This document shows, piece by piece, positions 1 to 7,484 of a DNA stretch of 26,834 nucleotides. Under the pieces are notes generated by a model that was not told the DNA's origin, ran no database searches, and saw only the letters and a list, made by a program, of their open reading frames with translations. Position 1 is the first letter of the stretch. Each line of letters begins with the position of its first letter. The stretch lies in NCBI GenBank assembly GCA_937888725.1, contig CALARE010000058.1, forward strand, positions 1-26,834. Reading direction: 5' to 3'. Position numbers and translations under genes: made by a program. Source of the DNA: an uncultured Alphaproteobacteria bacterium. GTDB taxonomy: Bacteria; Pseudomonadota; Alphaproteobacteria; CAAHEQ01; UBA3637.

Positions 1-60
<60 letters not shown>

Positions 61-66
<6 letters not shown>

Positions 67-105
67 TAAAAAACTTCCGACCATTTGGGTCGGTATTTTT
101 TTATG
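61..105 (+). repeat. Left direct repeat, candidate attL (tRNA 3' end plus terminator)
   Basis: These 45 bases begin with the last six bases of tRNA-Lys (CCACCA) and include its terminator. They match 14,714-14,758 in the same orientation at 43 of 45 positions; the differences are C74/G14727 and G87/A14740. Similarity stops on both sides. Direct repeats of a tRNA 3' end are the usual footprint of site-specific integration. Confidence 0.7.
70..102 (+). terminator. Rho-independent terminator of tRNA-Lys
   Basis: Hairpin CCGACC (77-82), loop ATTTG, GGTCGG (88-93), followed by TATTTTTTT. It lies four bases after the tRNA CCA. A near-identical copy sits at 14,722-14,755. Confidence 0.85.
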
Positions 106-359
106 CATTGATGAGGCCGAGAAAGCTTAAGTAGTTGCGGGGTTTAAAGAGATTTGGTGTTTCATTTATGATGTGAGCACTTTAACCACCGCTAAGAGAT
201 TTTTGATTGAAATTAAGAAAAATAGATACTTTTGGATTGATCTCGTCCAAATCAAAAAACGCCTATTTTAGGCACTTTTCCTTATCCCCAACCTCGCACC
301 CCATATCCATGAGCAGACTTTAGGTTCGAACTAAAGGCCACTTGGGTGAGAGTTTAAAA
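106..359. other. Non-coding left border of the island
   Basis: I see no convincing gene here. It contains the minus-strand terminator at 254-273 and a perfect hairpin CTTTAG-GTTCGAA-CTAAAG at 318-336 that resembles an isolated tRNA T arm, with no other tRNA arms around it. Confidence 0.5.
254..273 (-). terminator. Rho-independent terminator of the mrr operon
   Basis: Read on the minus strand, GCCTA-AAA-TAGGC is followed by GTTTTTT. It lies about 87 bases past the stop of the gene ending at 360, in the right orientation to end the mrr transcript. Confidence 0.6.
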
Positions 360-1178
360 TTAATTAGAACATTTTAATGTATAAACAAAGTTTTCATCCT
401 TAAAACTTCTGTTCCATTGGCACAGAAAAATATTTTCAAATTTTGAAGAGAATAAATGTGTTTTAACAGAACTATTGAAGTGGCAATAATTTCCTTTTGA
501 AACACTTGGTATATATACTAAAAGAAAACATTTATCACATTTTTTAAGGTAGTTATTAATTTTTTTGTTTTTACTATCAATTGTTTCTTGAAGTTCATCA
601 AATGGATCTTCTTTACTATAGCTTTCATTGTTAACGGCACAATCAAATTTACTATTCATATTGGGGAAAGTTGTAATTGTGATATTAAAATATTCATCCT
701 GGACTTGAATTGTTTCTTTAATAAGATGTGGCCATTGTTTTAACTTTTCGACATTTCTATCAATAATTTGTTCTATACCTGATTTAATTTCATTTTTATT
801 ATAAATATCCCAAAACCCAGGATTATAAATAACATCTAAGAATTCTTGGCGTGTTCGAGCACACCATTTTCTTTTATCCCATTTATCAATTAAAACAGAT
901 ATGTTAAGATTATGCTTCTTTTGTGCATATGCACATGTTTGATTGCCAATACTCATAAGGTGTTGAAGAGCACGCCCATTTTTGCTTTTGACGATAAACT
1001 TCGTTATTTCTAACCCAATTGTTTGATTATCTTCTGTAGTAAAAACAAAATCAGGATGTTCAGTCTCTATGCATGACTTTATTTTATTTTCTTTATACCA
1101 ATTTTTACCCACATTCGAGGCTAAAAAGTAATTCAAATATTCCCATTCTTCTGCTTTTTTGTTTTCATTTTTAGACAC
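360..1178 (-). CDS. Hypothetical protein, PD-(D/E)XK nuclease-like
   Basis: This is a 272-residue, lysine- and asparagine-rich soluble protein that I cannot assign to a named family. Near the N-terminus it has HPDF (residues 41-44), then a strand and GLEITK (55-60). A PD pair followed 10-20 residues later by an E-x-T/K motif on a hydrophobic strand is the signature of diverged PD-(D/E)XK nuclease folds. Lysine K60 is one position off the classical E-x-K. No signal peptide or membrane segment is visible. It starts two bases after the stop of mrr, so the two are almost certainly co-transcribed and may act together in restriction. The nuclease role is inferred from a short motif and the neighbour; a structural role or an inactive nuclease fold is also possible. 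Confidence 0.7.
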   Translation of the reverse strand: MSKNENKKAEEWEYLNYFLASNVGKNWYKENKIKSCIETEHPDFVFTTEDNQTIGLEITKFIVKSKNGRALQHLMSIGNQTCAYAQKKHNLNISVLIDKWDKRKWCARTRQEFLDVIYNPGFWDIYNKNEIKSGIEQIIDRNVEKLKQWPHLIKETIQVQDEYFNITITTFPNMNSKFDCAVNNESYSKEDPFDELQETIDSKNKKINNYLKKCDKCFLLVYIPSVSKGNYCHFNSSVKTHLFSSKFENIFLCQWNRSFKDENFVYTLKCSN

Positions 1179-1180
1179 AT

Positions 1181-2077
1181 TTATTCCTTGTCTACAAAAT
1201 ATACAGGACTAATTGGCATTAAAGCTTTATCTTCATCTTTCATATTTCCATAAAATTCTTGCCACAATTCAATGAAGCGTTCTAAATCTATTAATTCAAT
1301 ATGGGGATTAGAATGTTTGAATTCTTTTAATGCATCAGAGGCAAAACCAGAAATAGAAATAAACACACCTATATCGTTAGAAGTTAAAATTCCTTTTAAT
1401 TGTCTTAATTCCTGAGATGTTGCCTTGGTATCTTGACGATATTTTATTTGAATTTTTATATGTGGAGTTGAGCTACCAATTGGATCTTTATATGCGATTA
1501 CATCTACACCACCATCTTTACCTTTAGGAGCTATAAAAGGTGTATAATATCCCATTCCACGAAATAAAGCTCCACATAATTCTTGAAACGTATATGGATC
1601 AAACTCTTCTAATATAAACTTTGTAAACGATTGATTCGCTTTAGATCTTGCATCATCAAGCAAAGAAGAAACTTTTTGAGTTGCTTCTTCAATTTGTTCT
1701 TCTGGAATATCTTTATTGGCTGAATGACTTTTATCTTTATTTTTTTCTTTCCAGATCTTATATAAAGCTTGAGCAGATTTTAATAAATCTTTTTCGCCTT
1801 TTTCTAATGATTTTTCGCCTTCTGGTGTTAAATACCAAATGCCTTTTTTCTTTAATAAATATCCTGCTTTTATTAGGTCAATAGAATAGAAATGCAAAAT
1901 TGATTGCCAGCGAATATTACCTGTTTTTTCCAAAATACCTTTTGCCCAATCATCTAACGGTACGCGTTTAGATAATTCTTCCATTAGTAATGAAGAAGGT
2001 AATTCTCCATCATTTTCTTTTAATACTTTAAGTGCTTCAAAAACAAGTTTGCTAGCAAGATCAGTGGTTCTAGACAT
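1181..2077 (-). CDS. mrr: Mrr-type restriction endonuclease (type IV)
   Basis: This 298-residue protein is about the length of E. coli Mrr. Residues 1-100 form the Mrr N-terminal winged-helix domain (a WYLTPEGE stretch at 81-88 is typical). A charged linker follows, then the Mrr catalytic domain from about residue 158: FQELCGALFRGMGY (164-177), the KDGGVDV box with D188/D192, and QIK (210-212), together the D-x(n)-Q-x-K form of the PD-(D/E)XK site. The family cuts foreign DNA carrying methylated bases. AAAGGAA precedes the ATG. A minus-strand promoter lies at 2109-2137. It heads a two-gene operon with the PD-(D/E)XK-like protein and is divergent from the small plus-strand pair. The catalytic residues all look intact. 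Confidence 0.9.
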   Translation of the reverse strand: MSRTTDLASKLVFEALKVLKENDGELPSSLLMEELSKRVPLDDWAKGILEKTGNIRWQSILHFYSIDLIKAGYLLKKKGIWYLTPEGEKSLEKGEKDLLKSAQALYKIWKEKNKDKSHSANKDIPEEQIEEATQKVSSLLDDARSKANQSFTKFILEEFDPYTFQELCGALFRGMGYYTPFIAPKGKDGGVDVIAYKDPIGSSTPHIKIQIKYRQDTKATSQELRQLKGILTSNDIGVFISISGFASDALKEFKHSNPHIELIDLERFIELWQEFYGNMKDEDKALMPISPVYFVDKE

Positions 2078-2108
2078 ATTGCATTCCTTTCTTTTTAAGA
2101 TTTTTCAC

Positions 2109-2137
2109 ATTCTATCCGAAAGTTTTATAAATTACAA
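2109..2137 (-). promoter_or_regulatory. Predicted sigma70-type promoter of mrr
   Basis: On the minus strand TTGTAA (2132-2137), a 17-base spacer and TAGAAT (2109-2114) lie about 30 bases before the mrr start. The fit to consensus and the position are good; no direct evidence of transcription. Confidence 0.5.
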
Positions 2138-2221
2138 GGTTCTAGCACTATTTTTTCTTAAATTAACTGGACTTCTTCGTTTTTCCAAGCATTCATTGTC
2201 TTGTAACGAAAGGAGTTCATT

Positions 2222-2536
2222 ATGGAAACAGTTAAAGTTTATATGGTGCGAAAACCTTCGGATTTTGATGAAGTAAAAACTTTATGCAAAAAGTATACGC
2301 ATGAAGTTGAAGATGTCTTGATTGAAGAAACTATTAATCTTCCTCTGGTCTGGTATGAGGAGTTTTGCCAACGTCCATTGGATAACTACATTTTCTTATT
2401 TGGTAAAGGCGGTTATGATGATTTTGGTCACCGCAAAGTAGTTGCTATAAAATGCTCCAACAAGCCAACGCTTTATGTCGATCCTTCTGGGTCAAGCTAT
2501 TGCCGATACATGGGAGTAGAAAATGAAAAATTATAA
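2222..2536 (+). CDS. Hypothetical protein (104 aa)
   Basis: I do not recognise this family. The ATG follows a strong ribosome binding site (AAAGGAG, seven bases upstream), so translation is likely. The 104-residue protein is a small, soluble, probably alpha/beta single domain. It contains YIFLFGKGGYDDFGHRKVV (57-75), glycine-rich and aromatic, and a PSGSSYCRYMG segment near the C-terminus. There is no signal peptide or membrane helix. The next gene starts inside its last 14 bases, so the two are translationally coupled. The pair is transcribed away from mrr inside the island. A defence-accessory, regulator or anti-restriction role is possible but nothing in the sequence decides it. Confidence 0.7.
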   Translation: METVKVYMVRKPSDFDEVKTLCKKYTHEVEDVLIEETINLPLVWYEEFCQRPLDNYIFLFGKGGYDDFGHRKVVAIKCSNKPTLYVDPSGSSYCRYMGVENEKL

Positions 2537-2765
2537 TGACATTCCTCCAAATTACAAAATCAGCATGCCGATGGTTTATAACCACGCAATTAGAGTACTT
2601 GATAGGCAGGATAGACGACTGAGCAGACTTAACACCCCAGCACAACCACTTAAATATAAATACGAAATCAATCGTCTTGCACATAAACTGGAACAAATGA
2701 TCGCCAGATACAAACAATGCGAAAATAAACTAAAAACTGATCTCCAAAAAAGGAAAGATTTATAA
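2523..2765 (+). CDS. Hypothetical small basic helical protein
   Basis: The 80-residue product overlaps the upstream gene by 14 bases. It is rich in lysine and arginine, and residues 26-80 look almost entirely helical (leucines at regular spacing: RLSRL, INRLAHKLEQM, ENKLKTDL), suggesting a short coiled coil. There is no signal peptide. I see no family match. It could be a partner or regulator of the 104-residue protein, since coupled small pairs in defence islands are often functional units, but toxin-antitoxin or DNA-binding roles cannot be told apart here. It converges on the minus-strand gene ending at 2788 with only 22 bases between them. Confidence 0.6.
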   Translation: MKNYNDIPPNYKISMPMVYNHAIRVLDRQDRRLSRLNTPAQPLKYKYEINRLAHKLEQMIARYKQCENKLKTDLQKRKDL

Positions 2766-2787
2766 ACCTACATGCCTATAATACTGA

Positions 2788-3651
2788 TTATTTTTTCTTA
2801 ACATTAATTTTGAGACAACGACAATTTTTGCATATCTTAGGTATTTTGAAAAAGTTGATTAGTCTCTTAATAGAATACTTCAGTTTCCTTATATACAAGC
2901 AAATAAGACAATAAATATTGGAATCAATCTGCCAATACACATCAAACATGACTTCTCTTTGTTTTATATATTGAATATTCTCTTTATTGTTAATTCGTTC
3001 ATTTATTTTAGATTCAAACTCTAAATTGTTTGTTACTCCTTCATAGCAATAAAGATTAAAATATTTTTCAAAACCTTTAGTAAATTCCTTATTAATATAA
3101 TAGGCTCTAGCACAAAGATGCTCAAATTCGTTATAAAAAGATATAAAACGTCTCTTTAATAACTCATATTTTTCTGGGAAAATTCGTTTTTTATTCTCAA
3201 AAGCGTATAACACTTCAAAAACATTTTGATAATGGCTTTTTATTTCCTCTATTGCTGCATCATTTATTTTTGATAGTAGCACTAATTCTGTCAAAAAACA
3301 CCTGTTATACGTATTTAAAAAATACGCTTTTTCATCAAACGAAAAATCGCAATCTGGTATATAAGAAGTTTGTAATGCTTCCTTAAAATCATCTTTCTCA
3401 AAAGCTTGTTTAATCCTATCCATATAAACTTCTTTATAAATAAACAAATTATTTAGAGATAAAGCCACTTTATTCCAAAAAGTATAATAATTATCGATTT
3501 CTAATTTTTTATCTTTTTGTCTCTCTTGTCGATTAGCAAATATATAAGCAAAATAAGCCCCAATGAATACAGATAAGCAGGTAATAATGTGTCTAATCCA
3601 ATCTGTTTTATTAATCCAATTATTAATTATATTTGTAATCTCATTACTCAT
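2788..3651 (-). CDS. Membrane-anchored hypothetical protein (287 aa)
   Basis: A single transmembrane helix lies near the N-terminus (about residues 19-40, IITCLSVFIGAYFAYIFA), immediately followed by a highly charged juxtamembrane stretch (NRQERQKDKK) and then a long, mostly helical cytoplasmic region rich in aromatic residues. The C-terminus is strongly basic with several cysteines (CKNCRC near residues 276-281). I recognise no domain. The topology is very like that of the 207-residue protein inside the hsd operon (TM, charged linker, helical body), though I see no clear sequence identity. It has its own likely promoter (3686-3714) and lies 66 bases after the phosphatase gene. Helical proteins tethered to the inner membrane are common in bacterial defence loci; that role is inferred from context only. 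Confidence 0.7.
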   Translation of the reverse strand: MSNEITNIINNWINKTDWIRHIITCLSVFIGAYFAYIFANRQERQKDKKLEIDNYYTFWNKVALSLNNLFIYKEVYMDRIKQAFEKDDFKEALQTSYIPDCDFSFDEKAYFLNTYNRCFLTELVLLSKINDAAIEEIKSHYQNVFEVLYAFENKKRIFPEKYELLKRRFISFYNEFEHLCARAYYINKEFTKGFEKYFNLYCYEGVTNNLEFESKINERINNKENIQYIKQREVMFDVYWQIDSNIYCLICLYIRKLKYSIKRLINFFKIPKICKNCRCLKINVKKK

Positions 3652-3685
3652 TTTATTATTTCCTAATCTTTCATTTATATAAGTA

Positions 3686-3714
3686 TATATAAGCTTTAGT
3701 TTATAAATTCACAA
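3686..3714 (-). promoter_or_regulatory. Predicted promoter of the 287-aa membrane protein gene
   Basis: On the minus strand TTGTGA (3709-3714), a 17-base spacer and TATATA (3686-3691) stand about 35 bases before the ATG, directly after the phosphatase stop. Confidence 0.4.
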
Positions 3715-3717
3715 GAT

Positions 3718-4179
3718 TTACAATTTCAAATACTTCAAAAATTCATCACAACCTTCTACTATATCCCAATAGGTTTCATCAAAGTTACCGGTGTACCAAG
3801 GATCTTTAATATTACGGGGTTTGTTTGCAAAATCTAACAAGCGATGGATTTTGTTATCTGTATCCACGCCAACGATAGATTGGATATCTTCAACATTACT
3901 ATCATCCATCGCTAAAATATAATCATAATAAGCATAATCACGTGATCGAATGCGACGGGAATAATGTTCTTCAAAAGGAACGTGCATAGATTTCAACATC
4001 TCACGCGTACCATAATGAATACCGGCATGACACATCTCATTATAACTTTCGGTGGCAGCAGAATCAATTTCAAACTTATCAGACAAACCGCGTTCCTTTA
4101 CCATTTGTTTAAACACAAACTGCACCATCGGCGACCGACAAATATTGCCAAGACAAACAAATAAAATTATTATTTTAAA
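3718..4179 (-). CDS. Low-molecular-weight protein tyrosine phosphatase, start codon missing
   Basis: The frame is open from 4179 and encodes the P-loop signature ILFVCLGNICRSP (C-x5-R), ending in a region with KDPWYTG, which supplies the general-acid aspartate. The family hydrolyses phosphotyrosine or arsenate-like substrates. Without an ATG upstream of the P-loop, the first methionine (4128) would start after the catalytic cysteine and arginine and could not give an active enzyme. The codons are TTT AAA ATA ATA ATT TTA, with a TAA stop just before them at 4180-4182; no ATG, GTG or TTG is available. Counting from the TTT gives 153 residues, the usual family length, so that codon stands where the ATG should be. 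The hsdM stop overlaps here (4175-4177). Either a rare ATT/ATA start is used, or the gene is dead by start loss. Confidence 0.75.
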   Translation of the reverse strand, partial: FKIIILFVCLGNICRSPMVQFVFKQMVKERGLSDKFEIDSAATESYNEMCHAGIHYGTREMLKSMHVPFEEHYSRRIRSRDYAYYDYILAMDDSNVEDIQSIVGVDTDNKIHRLLDFANKPRNIKDPWYTGNFDETYWDIVEGCDEFLKYLKL

Positions 4180-5614
4180 TTAAATCCTTCACTTTTTTGA
4201 ACGATTCTATGGCTTCTTCCAATCTGGATACAATGGATTCGGCCAATTCCTTTGGCTCGGGCAAATTTTCTAAATCTTCCAAAGATTCGTCTTTCAACCA
4301 GGTGATATCCAAATTTGTTTTATCGCGAGTAATTACCTCATCATAGGTAAACTTCTTAAAGCGTTCACTCTCAACCCGTTCAGACCTATCATCAGGTTGA
4401 TAACATTTCACAAAATCTTTCAAATGTTCATCATTCAAAGAGTTTGTTACCAACGTTAAGTTGACATTTGTCCGATAATCATAAATCCAAATATCCTTTG
4501 TCCTGCGACCATTTTCAAAAGGTGGATATTTGTCAAAGAAAAGCACATTTGCTTTCACACCTTGTGCATAAAAGATACCCGTAGGCAACCGCAAAATAGT
4601 ATGTAAATCAAATTCATTGAGCAGTCGTTTGCGAACTTTTTCACCAGCGCCACCCTCAAAGAGCACATTATCCGGCACAACCACAGCCGCCCGGCCATTT
4701 GTTTTCAAAATTGTCATAATGTGTTGTAAAAAGTTGATTTGCTTGTTGGATGTTGTGGCAATAAAGTCATCACGATTATAGTTCTCTTTTTCCACAGAAA
4801 CACTACCATCTTCACCCAAAACCTTCAACCCACCTTTCTTACCAAAAGGAGGATTTGCCAAGACCATATCATATCGCATTGTTCCGGCACTCATCAAAGA
4901 ATCTGCTTCTTTGACTGGTGAAGTATTACCCCCGATTCCATGCAGATACATATTCATGGCACACAGACTGACAATTAAAGGTGTAATATCCGTTCCAAAA
5001 AATTTATTTTCCCGTAAAGCTTTTATTTTTTCTCGGTCATTTGTTTGGGCACGCATATAATCATAAGCGGCCAATAAAAATCCTCCGGTTCCGCATGCAG
5101 GATCACACACTGTCATTTCTGGTGTTGGTTTCATCACTTGAACCATAGCACGAATGAGGGGACGCGGTGTAAAGTATTGTCCGGCACCTGCCTTGGATTC
5201 TTGGGCATTCTTTTCCAACAATCCCTCATAAATTTCCCCCTTAACATCTACATCCAAGCCCATCCAAGTTTCTCCATTAATCAGGGAAATCAATCTGGAT
5301 AAATTGGCAGGATTTGAAATCTTGTTGCTGGCTTTATGATAAATTGTTCCAATAATATCTGTTTGTCTGGACAAGGTTTCCAATATCTTTTGATATTTTT
5401 CGGCCAATTCTGTTCCAGCAAGATTTAATAAATTTTTCCACCGACAATCCTCTGGAATCAGGGAAGTTTCACCTAGTAAAGTTGTCCGTTCTTCATCCAT
5501 TTTAAGGAAAAGCAAATAGGTCAATTGAGACACATAATCTGTATAACCCACACCGGATTGGGCCAATACCGAAGCATAATTCCAAACTTTTGTAACTAAT
5601 GTTGATTCGTTCAT
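4175..5614 (-). CDS. hsdM: Type I restriction-modification DNA methyltransferase subunit
   Basis: This N6-adenine methyltransferase subunit acts with HsdS to methylate target sites and with HsdR to form the restricting complex. The 479-residue protein has an N-terminal HsdM helical domain, GQYFTPRPLI (145-154), the SAM-binding motif DPACGTGG (171-178) and the catalytic motif NPPFG (254-258). I chose the ATG at 5614 (MNEST) rather than the frame's first possible start 15 bases upstream: GGGAGG lies seven bases before it, and it forms an ATGA overlap with the stop of the preceding gene, typical of coupled translation. All key motifs are intact. Confidence 0.96.
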   Translation of the reverse strand: MNESTLVTKVWNYASVLAQSGVGYTDYVSQLTYLLFLKMDEERTTLLGETSLIPEDCRWKNLLNLAGTELAEKYQKILETLSRQTDIIGTIYHKASNKISNPANLSRLISLINGETWMGLDVDVKGEIYEGLLEKNAQESKAGAGQYFTPRPLIRAMVQVMKPTPEMTVCDPACGTGGFLLAAYDYMRAQTNDREKIKALRENKFFGTDITPLIVSLCAMNMYLHGIGGNTSPVKEADSLMSAGTMRYDMVLANPPFGKKGGLKVLGEDGSVSVEKENYNRDDFIATTSNKQINFLQHIMTILKTNGRAAVVVPDNVLFEGGAGEKVRKRLLNEFDLHTILRLPTGIFYAQGVKANVLFFDKYPPFENGRRTKDIWIYDYRTNVNLTLVTNSLNDEHLKDFVKCYQPDDRSERVESERFKKFTYDEVITRDKTNLDITWLKDESLEDLENLPEPKELAESIVSRLEEAIESFKKVKDLI

Positions 5615-6234
5615 TTTTTTGCCTCCCAACTATGATTAAGGATAATGTCTATTTTTTGAATGAGTTGATCGTATAAAATCATTGTTGCATTACTACATTT
5701 AACCAAATCATTTATTAAATCTTTTTGAGCTTTAAAAAAGTCTTTTCCTATGACGGAATTGGGATTCTTTTCTTCCCTAAACAAATGAGGATCAATATCA
5801 AAGTAATCCAAGCAATTTTTACAATTCAGTTTTATAAATTTTTCTGGGATCATTTCTTTTCTGAATTTTCTCAAATTTTCCAATTTTATTTTATATTTTG
5901 AATTATTAAGCAAGAAACCCTTTAGTTCTGAATACAATTCAATTACAAGTGTTTTGTTCTTGCTAGGAGGCAAAATACCTATCTCAGCAATTAGGTTATC
6001 AAATAAAGGCATAATGCAATTTGTCTCTTCATGTGCGTTTTTGATATAACCATAAGGAGATCTTCCCCCACCATCTCCCAAAGTACCAACCAAGATGGTT
6101 TTTGTTTGTTTAAGTATATCATTTAAACTCATACAAAGGATTTTCTGCCTTTCCTTTTGATTCTTTTTTTCAAGCCTGATAGCAAAGAAATAGGTAATCA
6201 AACACCCCAAAAGAACACCAAGTAATTCTGTCAT
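5611..6234 (-). CDS. Membrane-anchored hypothetical protein within the hsd operon
   Basis: The 207-residue protein begins with a transmembrane helix (about residues 2-18, LLGVLLGCLITYFFA) followed by a charged segment (RLEKKNQKERQK) and a helical cytoplasmic body with three cysteines. I recognise no family. It is joined to both neighbours by ATGA overlaps (with hsdS at 6231-6234 and hsdM at 5611-5614), so it is translated as part of the restriction operon. A membrane protein locked between specificity and methylase subunits is unusual and suggests an accessory function, such as placing the complex at the membrane or a back-up abortive activity. That is inference. Its topology resembles the 287-residue protein at 2788. 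Confidence 0.75.
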   Translation of the reverse strand: MTELLGVLLGCLITYFFAIRLEKKNQKERQKILCMSLNDILKQTKTILVGTLGDGGGRSPYGYIKNAHEETNCIMPLFDNLIAEIGILPPSKNKTLVIELYSELKGFLLNNSKYKIKLENLRKFRKEMIPEKFIKLNCKNCLDYFDIDPHLFREEKNPNSVIGKDFFKAQKDLINDLVKCSNATMILYDQLIQKIDIILNHSWEAKK

Positions 6235-7484
6235 TTTTTCTTGCCTTTCTTAGGTGATTGTTCGGATTTGATGCGATTTAGCAGGACTGAGGCAGGTTCA
6301 TCATTTGGATCTTGGGGAACCAGTGTACCCTCAAAAGCTTTTTTCAAAATGGATTGCTTTAGTTTTTCGGCACTTTCCAAAGCATTCACTATTGATTTTT
6401 CCAAAATATCTGCTTTTTCAAACCGTTGTTCAATTTCCGCCACAATTTGTTCTTGTTCTGACATGGTCGGCAGGGATATTGCAATTTGTTTCAACTCTTT
6501 TACAGATGCGATATTTTGAATAGCCGCACCACGCACATTATCCAAAATCATTCTTTGTACTCTGGGAGAATTAAACCAGTGAATAAAAAATGAATTTAGA
6601 ATCAATTCATTATTTAAACGAATTTTCAGTAAAGCTTGATTGATAATACCTTCTTGTACATCGTTTGGTAATTCCAATATTTTCCCCAAAGTCCCTGAGC
6701 AACTAATTAATAAATCGCCCGATCCAGCTTTAAAAGCAGATAACTCTTCAAACTTTTCAGGAGTAATGAAATAACGTGCCCAATATGGATCTCCATTAAT
6801 AGGATTATATTGTTCAAAAACTCTTACCCCTGTTTGCACGAAGAACTCTTTTCTTAAACAACTTCCAAAAGGCCCTCTTTTTATTGAATGTTTGTCGGAG
6901 GATACTATTGCACCTAAGTTAGTTTCCTGCCATTCAGTGGTTTTGTAGAGTTTGCCAGAGAAGGCGGCGGAAAGGACAGATTGACGGTACTTCTTTAACT
7001 CGGCTTGCTTTTGCTTCAAAAGGTCTATCCCCTTGTCCACCTCTGCAAACAACTCCTCAATCTTCCCCACAATCCTCTTCTGCTCCGCCAATGGAGGAAT
7101 CATAAAGTTACATTTTGATAAAAACGCATTATGCCTAGCATATCCCTTGTTTGGAAAATCCAGCGATAAACATTGGTAATAAGAAAATTTTATATCCGTA
7201 TATATTGGTTTATAAATTTTTAATCCGTCAGCTCCAGCAACAAACGGAAAATCAATGTATTTAAATCTTCTTGTATGATCACCAAACACTATCAAAGGAA
7301 TATCTGAAATTATTCCAGCATCTGAATTCGTATATCCTCCAATAAAACTTTCTCCTTGATCTATAATTGGGTACAAACCAGTATCTAAATATTCTTTTTG
7401 CTTCATTTTAAAAATTGGGGAAACAGAAGAAAAAGAATCTTTAAAAGATTTAATACACCAACTTTCCGGAAGATTACTTTGCAT
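6231..7484 (-). CDS. hsdS: Type I restriction-modification specificity subunit
   Basis: HsdS chooses the bipartite DNA target. The 417-residue protein has the expected two-fold plan: target-recognition domain 1 (about 5-130), a conserved coiled-coil spacer (EQKRIVGKIEELF, about 134-178, ending FSGKLYK), target-recognition domain 2 (about 185-340), and a second coiled-coil spacer (EQEQIVAEIEQRFEKAD onward) ending with AFEGTLVPQ and a basic tail. Both halves look complete. It overlaps the stop of the upstream ATPase gene by 11 bases and the downstream membrane-protein gene by four. The two recognition domains differ strongly, so the target should be asymmetric; it cannot be read from sequence. 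Confidence 0.94.
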   Translation of the reverse strand: MQSNLPESWCIKSFKDSFSSVSPIFKMKQKEYLDTGLYPIIDQGESFIGGYTNSDAGIISDIPLIVFGDHTRRFKYIDFPFVAGADGLKIYKPIYTDIKFSYYQCLSLDFPNKGYARHNAFLSKCNFMIPPLAEQKRIVGKIEELFAEVDKGIDLLKQKQAELKKYRQSVLSAAFSGKLYKTTEWQETNLGAIVSSDKHSIKRGPFGSCLRKEFFVQTGVRVFEQYNPINGDPYWARYFITPEKFEELSAFKAGSGDLLISCSGTLGKILELPNDVQEGIINQALLKIRLNNELILNSFFIHWFNSPRVQRMILDNVRGAAIQNIASVKELKQIAISLPTMSEQEQIVAEIEQRFEKADILEKSIVNALESAEKLKQSILKKAFEGTLVPQDPNDEPASVLLNRIKSEQSPKKGKKK

